Of a stretch of 64,000 nt of DNA, positions 54,612 through 63,918 are shown piece by piece. The notes under the pieces are model-generated. The model was not told where the DNA came from. It was given only the letters and a program-made list of their open reading frames with translations, and searched no databases. The stretch is taken from contig JAJQDE010000041.1 in assembly GCA_021202335.1 (NCBI GenBank), positions 1 through 64,000 of the forward strand, given 5' to 3'. Made by a program: the position numbers and the translations under genes. The number at the start of each line of letters is the position of its first letter. The stretch's first letter is position 1. Source of the DNA: Lachnospiraceae bacterium. GTDB taxonomy: Bacteria; Bacillota; Clostridia; Lachnospirales; Lachnospiraceae.

Positions 54612-55748
54612 CTATATCGGTAACTGTATTGCTTTACATTGCGATATGAAAAACAGCCGTTCTTCACTGCATTTTTCCCCAATTTCTGATGCTATTTCCT
54701 CCGCCGCCTGTGGATTAAGGACAGAAATAATAATTCCCGCTGTTGATTCGATGTTTACCTGATCAATGCTCATAGCGTCCGAGTCCGATGGCTTTGTCAC
54801 AAGGAAATGCTCAAACCTCCACCCTTTATATTCAAAATAAACCGCCAGGTTCTTACCACATACCCCGTTTCCATAAATATATATTTTTGAATACCTATGA
54901 TAAAATTCATTCAGGCTATTGCTTTCCCGCTCACCGAATTTAGGAAGGTAAAATTGGTTTTCTATAATTTCCTCCATCCATTCCGTCGGGTATAGCTTTT
55001 TTTCTTTTAAATACCGCACTGCTTTCAATGCGCTTGGAAAACCCGGGTTCCGTATAAGAAGCGCTTTCTTTTTTAAAATCGGAAAATTATGCTCCGCTAT
55101 CAGCTCATATGGATATTGATAATACGGATTTACATTCCATTCCAAAGCTATATTCCATAAATCCATTAAGGAAGCTCCTTTAAAGCCACAGCTTCGCAAG
55201 CATACATTTATCTGTATCTCAAATTTAACGACAGCCTCACGAAAGCTCACCGGATATTTAAACCGCTCCCAAAACTTCTTAAATGCTTCACTATGCAGCA
55301 CCTCTTTCCTGAATACAAGAAAATAGCTGTGAACATGCGCCTCAAACTGATACAGGGGATTAGTAAATTCCCCTGCCGCCTGCCCCGTCATACCCCAAAA
55401 GTCACACTCTACTGAAGCCATCTGCGCAAAATAGTCCTCCACGGGAAAAAAGAAGCCCCAATAAGAGTCATTTGTTAAAATCAATTCATCATATTCATAT
55501 ACTTTATCCCATCCAATAAAGTCAAACAGAACGTCTTTATATGCGCCCGAATCATAGCCTATGTTTTCATGGTAATAAATCCGCTCCACATATGGCTGAA
55601 CATACTCCAAACCGTCCGGCGTCTGCATGTAGTTGCACACAAAATAAATATCCGTACAACACTGCTTCAATGCTCTAAGGGCATAAGCAATGTATTCTTG
55701 AATTTTATGATTTTTGTTGTAGGTCATGTATATGCATAGTCGGTTCAT
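54612..55748 (-). CDS. RgpF-like rhamnan synthesis protein with C-terminal Rossmann module
   Basis: A 378-residue protein. The RgpF part has LCIYMTYNKNHKIQEYIAYAL, ENIGYDSGAYKDVLF and LTNDSYWGFFFP, typical of the rhamnan synthesis F family. The last 100 residues hold SKIYIYGNGVCGKNLAVYF and a Rossmann-like end. Start MNRLCIYM follows GGAAGGA. It probably builds or links a rhamnose-type chain. Confidence 0.83.
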   Translation of the reverse strand: MNRLCIYMTYNKNHKIQEYIAYALRALKQCCTDIYFVCNYMQTPDGLEYVQPYVERIYYHENIGYDSGAYKDVLFDFIGWDKVYEYDELILTNDSYWGFFFPVEDYFAQMASVECDFWGMTGQAAGEFTNPLYQFEAHVHSYFLVFRKEVLHSEAFKKFWERFKYPVSFREAVVKFEIQINVCLRSCGFKGASLMDLWNIALEWNVNPYYQYPYELIAEHNFPILKKKALLIRNPGFPSALKAVRYLKEKKLYPTEWMEEIIENQFYLPKFGERESNSLNEFYHRYSKIYIYGNGVCGKNLAVYFEYKGWRFEHFLVTKPSDSDAMSIDQVNIESTAGIIISVLNPQAAEEIASEIGEKCSEERLFFISQCKAIQLPI

Positions 55749-55825
55749 TGTTGGTTCCTTCCCCACAAAATGCTAAAAAATTAAATGATTTTTGTATTAT
55801 CCTGAATTTAATTATTGCAGCATTA

Positions 55826-57115
55826 TCACGCCTTTGCCTCCATTCGTTTCAACAGTCGATCCATATATTTACATATATTTATATCTACGCTCACTCCATC
55901 TCTGTCGTGATACAAAAAAGCATCTTCCGTATGCGAATTTTTCTTAAAAAACACATCTGTACGCTCCATTTTTAATTTATATTCAGCCCATGACTTTACC
56001 ACATAATGATTGATTTGTATTGGAAAATTCTTCTCCCCCTTACGTTGTATTCCCGGAGGACACATCTCATGCCAAATATCTACGGGCGGTATATCCCTAT
56101 TCTCATAAACTGTCCATATAGTGTGTGGCAATCCCTTTTCTTTATTTCTCTCTGAGAACCCAAATGCCGTATTATAAAAACATTTTCCTATATTCATATG
56201 CTTACACCAGCTACGGAAAAATGTCGCTGTCACCAATCTGCTTATATCACGTTCAACAATTCCCGCACTTCCAAAGAACTTCCAATTTATCAAAACACTT
56301 CCCACGTCTTTAAATCCGGATAAAAATTCATAAATGCTGTCATGCTGAATCGGAACAACGAACTCATCTATATCAATAAAGCCTATCCAATCACTTTCAT
56401 CACAATAATTTTCCACACAGTGAAAATATGCTGATACCTGTCCCTGTGCATAAGGCCACTCCACCAAAGTCACTTCTCCCGCACTAATATACGGCTGCAA
56501 AACCTCACTATAATTGTCATTTGAGTTGTTGTTATACAAATAAAAATGCTCCACACCTACAATCTTATGAAACTCCAACCATTCTTTCAGATATAAAGCC
56601 TCATTTTGGAATATAGCGCATATTGACACACTATATTGCTTTTTGTTATACCCCCCAACGATATTTGGTTTAGAGTACATTTCTTTTATTTCATTGAATT
56701 TTCTTGTTCCGCTACGGCATACCATACTACCATACCGGAATATCTCGTCTTCGCTAATGTACAAATCAGGCAATTCTTTCTTTAAATCATTAATCACGCG
56801 AGTGTTTTCAACTTTAAAGATTGACTCCTCAAATACCCCAACAGACTCAAGCTGTTCTGCTATTTCATCCCTATGTTCAATTACAGAAACAATATACTTT
56901 GCGGCAGGACTTTTAATCCTAACCTCACTCAATGACAATACCTCAATGTCTCTATATTGCGTCCCCTGTTTTTTTTCGTCGTTATCACAAAAAGCGACAG
57001 CTTTAATTTCCCTTTTTTTCAAATAATCAAGGATAATATCCCCATTCTCACCATTACCAAATATCACAAATTCTGTTCCGTTTTCAAAGTCATCCAACCA
57101 TTGAAAAAAATCCAT
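55826..57115 (-). CDS. GT92-like glycosyltransferase with N-terminal Rossmann module
   Basis: A 429-residue protein. Residues 1-100 form the module (TEFVIFGNGENGDIILDYL, IKAVAFCDNDEKKQG). The transferase part has VSICAIFQNEALYLKEWLEFH, FYLYNNNSNDN and GFIDIDEFVVP (DxD), as in GT92/DUF23 enzymes. Coding DNA is clearly more AT-rich than the genes from 46 to 54 kb. Confidence 0.83.
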   Translation of the reverse strand: MDFFQWLDDFENGTEFVIFGNGENGDIILDYLKKREIKAVAFCDNDEKKQGTQYRDIEVLSLSEVRIKSPAAKYIVSVIEHRDEIAEQLESVGVFEESIFKVENTRVINDLKKELPDLYISEDEIFRYGSMVCRSGTRKFNEIKEMYSKPNIVGGYNKKQYSVSICAIFQNEALYLKEWLEFHKIVGVEHFYLYNNNSNDNYSEVLQPYISAGEVTLVEWPYAQGQVSAYFHCVENYCDESDWIGFIDIDEFVVPIQHDSIYEFLSGFKDVGSVLINWKFFGSAGIVERDISRLVTATFFRSWCKHMNIGKCFYNTAFGFSERNKEKGLPHTIWTVYENRDIPPVDIWHEMCPPGIQRKGEKNFPIQINHYVVKSWAEYKLKMERTDVFFKKNSHTEDAFLYHDRDGVSVDINICKYMDRLLKRMEAKA

Positions 57116-57255
57116 CTTATTCTCAATTCCTTTCCCATCTGCTTCTCAGCTATAGCATACACATATTTCATATCACCATTCATTAAATCAATCAGCCAAT
57201 ACGACAATTCATTATATCCATTCGATACGCTGCCGTTTACCACCTGAAACCCTTC

Positions 57256-58194
57256 TTACAGCTTGTAATATTCCCTCATAAAATTCTCCAGTTTCCCCAT
57301 TCCTTCCCCCAAAGCAATCGGATTTAATTTTCCATACTCACTCTCATAACGCCCTATGTCCAAATAATTTTCCTTCACGTCAACAGTCCTGCCAGGCGTA
57401 TATTCTATTTTCAGAGCATGGTTTAACTGTCTTTCCAGTGTTTCAAGCACATAATTTATACTTGTACCTCTGCCGCTTCCCAAATTAAAAATCTTTTCCT
57501 TTGAGTTACCTTTAGTAATGGCAATAATCCCTCTTATCGCATCATCAATATATATGTAGTCCCTCACCACTGTTCCATCACCATAAACGACAATGCTTTC
57601 ATTCTTCAAAGCCTTGTAAATAAAATTCGTGATTGCTCCCAACTTTCCACTTGGACGTTGATATGGGCCATAAGGATTTGACAACCGCACAACCCTGTAA
57701 TCCAATCCGTACATATAGAAATATAAATAGAGCAGCTTTTCAATTGTCAGCTTTTGAATCCCATAAGTTGTTATCGGGTTATTTGGTGTATCTTCCTTAA
57801 TAGGGCATTTAATACCATTACCATATACCGTTCCCCCCGATGATATAAACACAACCTTTCCCACGTGTTTTTTTACACAAGCTTCCAGCAATCTAATAGA
57901 CAGTGATATATTATCCGATATTTCATTTACCACATCACGGTTTGAAGTGGACGGATTATTGGTGCTTATCAAATGATATACAATATCTTGATTATCCACC
58001 AATGTTTCAAACGGGCAGTCATTGTCAAATTTCACAACAATCCTTTTTGACTTTTCCGAAACTACAATTGGAAATCTGTCAAAATATTCATTTCTCTCAT
58101 CTGCCAATGTAAGCGTATTCTCTTCATCTTCAATCAAACCAAGCGCAAGATTTGTTCCTATAAATCCTGCAGCGCCTAAAATTAAAATATTCAT
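57256..58194 (-). CDS. UDP-sugar epimerase-like SDR (third copy)
   Basis: A 312-residue extended SDR of the UDP-glucose 4-epimerase type. ILILGAAGFIGTNLAL, VVFISSGGTVYG, Tyr-x-x-x-Lys in TYGIQKLTIE, and RVVRLSNPYGPYQRP. Differs from the other two SDRs in being a GalE-like single unit. Start is MNILIL with GGGAG upstream. It may supply an epimerised or dehydrated sugar nucleotide. Confidence 0.85.
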   Translation of the reverse strand: MNILILGAAGFIGTNLALGLIEDEENTLTLADERNEYFDRFPIVVSEKSKRIVVKFDNDCPFETLVDNQDIVYHLISTNNPSTSNRDVVNEISDNISLSIRLLEACVKKHVGKVVFISSGGTVYGNGIKCPIKEDTPNNPITTYGIQKLTIEKLLYLYFYMYGLDYRVVRLSNPYGPYQRPSGKLGAITNFIYKALKNESIVVYGDGTVVRDYIYIDDAIRGIIAITKGNSKEKIFNLGSGRGTSINYVLETLERQLNHALKIEYTPGRTVDVKENYLDIGRYESEYGKLNPIALGEGMGKLENFMREYYKL

Positions 58195-58207
58195 CAGCAC
58201 CGACTCC

Positions 58208-59599
58208 CTAATTCAACACTTTGTCGATAATCTCACGCACTTTTCGTTCCATTGCATCCTGTGAAAAATTATCACAATATATTTTGTATGCCTCATCCTG
58301 CCTTTTTTCAATTTCTTTCGAACAATCAATACAAAACTCCATTAACCGCGATAATGCCTCTACATCTTCACTTTCAAATACAAAACCGCCTACATCTCCT
58401 ATCATAAACTCCGATTGTCCTACTTGATTTGACACTATACATGGGACATAATGCTGCATTGCCTCCGTCACTACAATCGGCATGGGGTCATCTCTTGACG
58501 GACACACAAACACATCAATATTCGAAAGTATCTGCTCCAACTCTTCCTGTGTCTGTTCACCCAAAATTTCAATTTGCGGTATTCTGCAAGCCATTTCTAC
58601 CCACTTTGAGTCGTTTCCGGCTCCAGGACAGATAAAAACAAACCTCGCCTGACTCTTTTTTGTGTCGGGTATCATCTGTATCGCCTGAAGCAGTATGTCC
58701 TGCGCTTTTCTTTCGCAAAACCATCCTACCTACGCAAACGTCACAGGGTATGAGATTCTTTTTTTTACAGCCGATACACTTGGAATGCTATACATCCATT
58801 CTCCTATTACCTCATCAGGGTAATATTCATGAAACCGTTTTATTACCCTATGCCCTCCGCCGTAATAATAGATATTATTTTTCAGCGGAAGTGGATTATC
58901 TTCATAAAATTTTTGCAATGACTCATGCAGCCACCAAATCACCGGAACATCAAGCTTTGAAAAAATACTTCCTTCATCACTGACCGCTATGCTTCCAAAT
59001 ATGAAACAGTCAAAGGAAGCTAGAAATTCCTGTAAAGCTTTATCATTTGCAAATACTGCAACATTTTTTATGTAATCTATCCCGTTCAAGCTCAATTCTT
59101 CCTCAAGATTGCCTTCATCAAGCGCACCATACACCATGCTGTACCCCATTCGCTGCAATATGAAGCATAAATTCATCATTGCAATGGGCACTCCCGATCT
59201 GGCCATTTCGTTAGAAAGAATGAAAAATTTCTTTCTTTCTAAGTTCCGCTGTCTCCAATCATCGAAAGCCACCTTATCATCACCGGAAATAACACTGCTT
59301 TCTATACCAAATAGCATCGCAATATCAGCATGATCTTTTATACATTCCCGCGAAACTCCTTTACTCACCAGCTGTTTCACTATCGCTTCCGTATCTTTTA
59401 CAAGGATTAAAACATACGTGACACTGCCATAATTAATGTCATCAGGACTGCTTATTTTCATACCGTCAATCAGCATCCCCCATTTACTTGGGTTATTATC
59501 TACTATCGCAGTGACCTTTGACATATCTATAAATCTTCTAAACCTACGATAATAATTCCCTGTACCAAAAATCACGATATCCAACAGTCTGTCCTCCAT
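58208..59599 (-). pseudogene. GT4 glycosyltransferase with N-terminal Rossmann module, interrupted by in-frame TAG
   Basis: One frame of 464 codons with a TAG at 58730-58732. Upstream: module (LDIVIFGTGNYYRRF, VTAIVDNNPSKWG) and the acceptor half of a GT-B enzyme (SNEMARSGVPIAMMNL). Downstream, read on without any shift: VGWFCERKAQDILLQAI, then FVCPSRDDPMPIVVTEAM, the donor-binding half. The stop falls at the hinge between the two GT-B halves. CAG to TAG is a plausible single change. The short products would each be inactive alone. Confidence 0.82.
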
Positions 59600-59611
59600 A
59601 TTGTTTTCTTT

Positions 59612-60742
59612 CTATTCTTGCATGTCATTTTTATCCAATTCATCTACTGCATTCTGTGAAAGTTTCTCCTTGATTTCTTCCAAAGAAATCCACTCAAGCT
59701 TTTCGTTCCCTATTTCTTCCAACTGCCTGCATATATCATCCGCATAATTCCTAGCCGCTATCAAAACATTTTTTTCACCACCCTCTAATATCTTAGGGCT
59801 TTCTATTGGTATTCCCTCCAGGTTTTCTCCCCATTTTCTGTTATCATTATCAACCACACCTTTTACATAAATTTGAGAATTTTTCAACGCAATGCAACAC
59901 TTTTCTCCCCAAAATCCGGCTCCGAAAATATAAATTCCCTCACTAACATCCTAAAAAGCCTGCGTAAGATGATTTTCCAAAATCTGCGGATAATATAAAA
60001 ACATCTCCCTAAGCCTTACCTCCAAATCCTTCTGCTCCCACAATTTCAACAACGTCTCCCTGTCACAATCAAAGCATTTATCCATATATGTTTTGGCAAC
60101 TTGAAGAGTTTCTCTCGCAGCAGCTACTGTATCTGTCGTACTTATCCCACCATACCTAAAATTCGCAATCACCTTATCAATGTATTTAAATTTAACTCCT
60201 GACGAATAACACCCAAGCATAAATTCATAATCACCTGCTATTCTATACTTTGTATCAAACAGCCCTTTGCGTTGATATACCTCTCTTTTTACAAAGCAGC
60301 TGGGGTGCGACACCGACATATGCATCCACAACTCACTCAATGGCATATTTTCGGAATATGACACCGAACCATCTAAATAAATATGCCTGCTCTTCCCATA
60401 TACAATTTCGGCATCACCTGATTCAAAGCAAGGAACTATATTCGCAACAGCATCCAACTCATACCAGTCGTCACTGTTAATAATACCGATTACGTCCCCT
60501 GATGCCTGCTTTATGCCTTTATTCATCGCATCAAAAATCCCACCGTCCGGCTCGCTCACATAATACGCAAGCTTGTCCTTATATTTTTCAATCACCTCTT
60601 GCGTACCATCGGTTGACTGCCCGTCAATGATGATATACTCCACATTTCTATACGACTGATTCAATACACTTAAAATGGTCTGCTCAATAGTATCAACCGC
60701 ATTATATGAAACAGTTATTATGCTAACCTTGATGGTATTCAT
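59612..60742 (-). pseudogene. GT2 glycosyltransferase with C-terminal Rossmann module, interrupted by in-frame TAG
   Basis: One frame of 377 codons with TAG at 59951-59953. The upstream 263 residues are a complete GT2 domain (VSIITVSYNAVDTIEQTIL, IIDGQSTDGTQEVI, NSDDWYEL, GDYEFMLGC). After the stop the frame reads DVSEGIYIFGAGFWGEKCCIAL and VKGVVDNDNRKWGENLEG, the shared module. AAG to TAG would restore AFKDVSEG. The truncated enzyme may still work but would lose its module. The alternative is two separate genes, but the second has no ATG or ribosome site at its natural start. Confidence 0.75.
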
Positions 60743-60794
60743 ATCCCAGTAATCCTCCATTTTTGACTTAAACATTGACCACTCCGTAAAACAA

Positions 60795-60842
60795 AAAGAC
60801 CTAATATAAAATATGAAATTTCATACTTTACATTAGGTCTTT
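60795..60842. repeat. 48-bp near-perfect palindrome
   Basis: AAAGACCTAATATAAAATATGAAA joined to its reverse complement with two mismatches. A third copy of the 24-mer lies at 61098-61121 in the first orientation. It sits 50 bp upstream of the GT2 gene. Confidence 0.85.
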
Positions 60843-61121
60843 GATTTTTAACTCTATTCAATTAATTATGGCGACTACTGCTCATTCACTAGGGCTTGCC
60901 TTATAATCCAATATCCTATCCGAAATACCATTTTCCGCAGCTATCTTACTCGCTGCTTTCATAGCCTTTAATGCCCTGCTATTATCACTATCCTCCAGCT
61001 TCATGCTAAATGGAATGCCATTTTGTCATCATTTGCAGCCATATGATGACAAATATAAGAGATTTTATTTCTCGTAAGACAGTAATTAGCACTCGACTAA
61101 AACCTAATGTAAAATATGAAA
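60819..61121. mobile_element. Candidate MITE-like element with 24-bp terminal inverted repeats
   Basis: About 303 bp bounded by TTTCATACTTTACATTAGG and CCTAATGTAAAATATGAAA in inverted orientation. Inside are a 10-bp stem hairpin (TTTGTCATCA...TGATGACAAA, 61022-61053) and a small leftward frame (60882-61004). No transposase is present. It fills most of the 432-bp gap between two polysaccharide genes. No clear target duplication is visible, partly because the left repeat abuts another copy. Confidence 0.5.
60882..61004 (-). CDS. Possible 40-residue protein inside the MITE-like element
   Basis: MKLEDSDNSRALKAMKAASK, ending ISDRILDYKASPSE. The sequence resembles the C-terminal part of small antitoxin-like proteins rather than random translation, but the start has only a weak purine stretch. 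It may be a gene remnant carried by the element. Confidence 0.35.
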   Translation of the reverse strand: MKLEDSDNSRALKAMKAASKIAAENGISDRILDYKASPSE

Positions 61122-61174
61122 TTGTCAAGGTGCATTGTTTAAAATTCACACTAAATTAATTTACAAGCAATCCG

Positions 61175-61651
61175 TTACACCTCATACAAAACATCCTCTA
61201 TCGAGATAATAGGACACTGCATCTTATCCATAAGCTTAGCCTCTATCTCATCGAAGAAAAACACAGGTGTCACTATGATTGCATCCACATCTTCCAAGTC
61301 TTCATCCATCGCCACTATTTTTACCGCTGAATATATGGAATCCGCACTTTTATCAATGGCGTATTTTATATTGATATCACTGTCCCTAAGCTCTTCAACC
61401 AAGCGTTCCCCAACATAGCTCATTCCGTAAATTGCAATTGTTTTGTATCCGTTCTCTTCAAAATAATCCTTTAAATTCTTTCCTTCCTGCTTGACTGCCA
61501 CCCACTGATTCATCAACAAATACAAAGCCAAATGCTTGTCTGACATAATCTGCGCTTTATTGGTCGCTTTACTTGCCATCCGCCCTGCCGTCACCGCTCC
61601 TGCCACTGCACCAGCTACTGCCGATAATCTTGATACTGCTCCTTTTTTCAT
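61175..61651 (-). CDS. Stand-alone Rossmann-module protein
   Basis: A 158-residue protein. An Ala/Gly-rich helix at the N-terminus (SRLSAVAGAVAGAVTAGRMASK) could insert in or contact membrane. The rest is the same module found fused to transferases: YKTIAIYGMSYVGERLVEELRDS, INIKYAIDKSADSI, and a late VDAIIVTPVFFFDEIEAKL. It may act in trans with the fused enzymes. AGGAGG precedes the start. Confidence 0.65.
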   Translation of the reverse strand: MKKGAVSRLSAVAGAVAGAVTAGRMASKATNKAQIMSDKHLALYLLMNQWVAVKQEGKNLKDYFEENGYKTIAIYGMSYVGERLVEELRDSDINIKYAIDKSADSIYSAVKIVAMDEDLEDVDAIIVTPVFFFDEIEAKLMDKMQCPIISIEDVLYEV

Positions 61652-61668
61652 AATGATTACCTCCTGTT

Positions 61669-62598
61669 TTATTTAATCAAGTAACTTCCATTTAAAACAT
61701 TTTCAAAACCAAGCTCAATCACATTTCTCATCATCTCATCACTGTGTTTCTGCGATGCAACAATAACCAAAGCTTCATTATATGTTTCGTATAAATCTTC
61801 TATGCAATATACATCCTTTTCACAAAATCTACTGTTCATATGAACACTTTTACTTTCCGCAAATGAAAATATATTATCCTTACCAATTTCAACAGAAATA
61901 TACCAAAACAGCTTTTCAGCCAAAGTACCAACACCGTAAATAATTATCCCTTTATCATTTAACTTTGATAAAAGCCTGTCATGCAATATATTACTATAGG
62001 CAAGTCCATTTTCAAGGTATAGGCAATGACATAGTTGAATAACAGTTTCAATATCCAAATGAATCGAATCTGTGTATTTTAATACAATCCCTTCCTTGTT
62101 AGCCACCTCATTCAAATCAAAAAATTCACAATACATTTCTTCTGCAATCTGCTTTGATATTTTGTTTCTCCGTTCAATTTCCTTATTACGCTGCTTTCTT
62201 TCTAAAGAATCTGTCGTCTCATACGTTCCCCCCCATAGTACCAGTTTGCCTGTTTTCGTTGATATGTCCATTATTATATTTTCAAGCATTTCTTTATATA
62301 TTAGCTCACTAAATTTCAATCCGTGGTGATAACCATAATTTAAAATAACTGTGTCATATGTATATTCTGTATCAAAAAAGCCACTCAGATGCTTTTTTAA
62401 TAACGGATCAGTAATATATAATGATGTAGCAAACAAATCCACCGCATAAACACCTTGCGCAAACTGCTCCATCACACCTCTGAATTGGCGTGTTACAGAA
62501 TCACCGATTAATGCTATTCTTTTAGTATCTGAGTTTGCCTTTGCCCACCAGCAATTTGTCCACTCTGTTTCTTCTCTATTTTCTAAACGACTTTCCAC
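61669..62598 (-). CDS. SGNH/GDSL-type hydrolase with C-terminal Rossmann module
   Basis: A 309-residue protein. The hydrolase part has the nucleophile block RIALIGDSVTRQFRG, an Asn block (LNYGYHHGL) and a late SIHLD for the Asp-His pair. The last 105 residues are the module (KGIIIYGVGTLAEKLFWYI). SGNH enzymes in such clusters add or remove acyl groups on sugars. No signal peptide, so it acts in the cytoplasm. Confidence 0.78.
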   Translation of the reverse strand: MESRLENREETEWTNCWWAKANSDTKRIALIGDSVTRQFRGVMEQFAQGVYAVDLFATSLYITDPLLKKHLSGFFDTEYTYDTVILNYGYHHGLKFSELIYKEMLENIIMDISTKTGKLVLWGGTYETTDSLERKQRNKEIERRNKISKQIAEEMYCEFFDLNEVANKEGIVLKYTDSIHLDIETVIQLCHCLYLENGLAYSNILHDRLLSKLNDKGIIIYGVGTLAEKLFWYISVEIGKDNIFSFAESKSVHMNSRFCEKDVYCIEDLYETYNEALVIVASQKHSDEMMRNVIELGFENVLNGSYLIK

Positions 62599-62610
62599 GT
62601 TTTGCTCCCA

Positions 62611-63798
62611 CTAATGTCTACTCGTTTTATTATCATTTTTCATTACTGCACCATACAATTTCTCAAGCTTTGCGACAGTATGCTCCGGTTTTAGCAATTC
62701 TATGCGCTTTTTTGCATTCATCGCCATCATCCTTCGTTTGTCACCATCCGCCATAAGAGCTTTTTCGATTGCATTGTACAGACTTTCACCGTCATTCGGT
62801 CTTGACAAATACCCTGACTTATCATCTTCAATCAATTGATCAAGGCTGGAACCATATGTACCGATAACCACTTTCCCCCTATACATAGCCTCCTGACACG
62901 CGTTGGGCAGATTATCCATCAGTGATGGCAAAACCACCGCGTATGCATTATCCAGCACAGGCATTAATACATCATGTGTTAAATTACCCAGATAAATAAT
63001 ACGGTTACTGTATTCACCTGCCGACTTGAGCAGCATTTTCCACGTATTTGTGTCTTGATACACATACTGCGGTCCTGCAAACGCAAAATACAATTCTCTA
63101 TTATCTTCAAGCAGTTTATGTATTATCCGATTTATGGTAAGTATCCCTTTGTCAGGTGACATCCTTCCAAAAAACAGAAGATATTTTTTTCCTGCGAGCT
63201 TTTCATTTAATACCGATAAATTCAATTTTGTATCTATTTGTCCTTCTATAAAAGGAGTTTCTATCACGTAAACCTTCTTATTAATATCCTCTTCCAAAGG
63301 GATTGCAATTGCATTACTCGGCGCATAAACCACATTCATTCTTCGCGCTGCCATTCTTTCAAGCAATGATATAACTTCTATTTCCTTCTCATCGTAAGTC
63401 AATTTCAACTGTACTTTCGCATACGACGACATACGCATTACGGCAGGTATTTTTCCCGAATGGAAAAGCCCAACTCCAAACCATCCGCTATATTGAATCA
63501 AATCAATACTTTTCTCTATACAAACTTTTTTTATTTCTTTCTGCATAGCAATTTCTCTGCGCACAGCATTTAACCCATACTTAACCCATGCATTATCCCC
63601 ATCTGTCTTTGAAACGCTAACAGAACATATTTCAATCCCATCATATATCCATCTATATGTTTTTTTATCAGCAGTTAATATCACAACCTGATGTCCTCTT
63701 GCCTGCAAACATTTTGATACTTTGTGAAGGTAAGCAGGCATTCCGCTCAAGGGTTTATTCTTCTCTGCAAAACCACCGGTAACTAATAAAATATTCAC
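62611..63798 (-). CDS. GT4 glycosyltransferase
   Basis: A 395-residue GT-B enzyme. N-terminal NILLVTGGFAEKNKPLSGMPAYLHKV, donor-site end LLFFGRMSPDKGILTINRII and VVLPSLMDNLPNACQEAMYRGKVVI (conserved Glu). No Rossmann module is fused here, unlike most neighbours. Start is likely GTG in VNILLV after GAGGTG. Confidence 0.88.
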   Translation of the reverse strand: MNILLVTGGFAEKNKPLSGMPAYLHKVSKCLQARGHQVVILTADKKTYRWIYDGIEICSVSVSKTDGDNAWVKYGLNAVRREIAMQKEIKKVCIEKSIDLIQYSGWFGVGLFHSGKIPAVMRMSSYAKVQLKLTYDEKEIEVISLLERMAARRMNVVYAPSNAIAIPLEEDINKKVYVIETPFIEGQIDTKLNLSVLNEKLAGKKYLLFFGRMSPDKGILTINRIIHKLLEDNRELYFAFAGPQYVYQDTNTWKMLLKSAGEYSNRIIYLGNLTHDVLMPVLDNAYAVVLPSLMDNLPNACQEAMYRGKVVIGTYGSSLDQLIEDDKSGYLSRPNDGESLYNAIEKALMADGDKRRMMAMNAKKRIELLKPEHTVAKLEKLYGAVMKNDNKTSRH

Positions 63799-63918
63799 CC
63801 TATGCACCTCAATTTCTCTATTTTGCTGTTAATATCATCCAAAAATATATTTATACCTCTCACAATATCCTACCCTATATTCACATAAAGTTTTATAATC
63901 CGCATACTAACATCTAAA

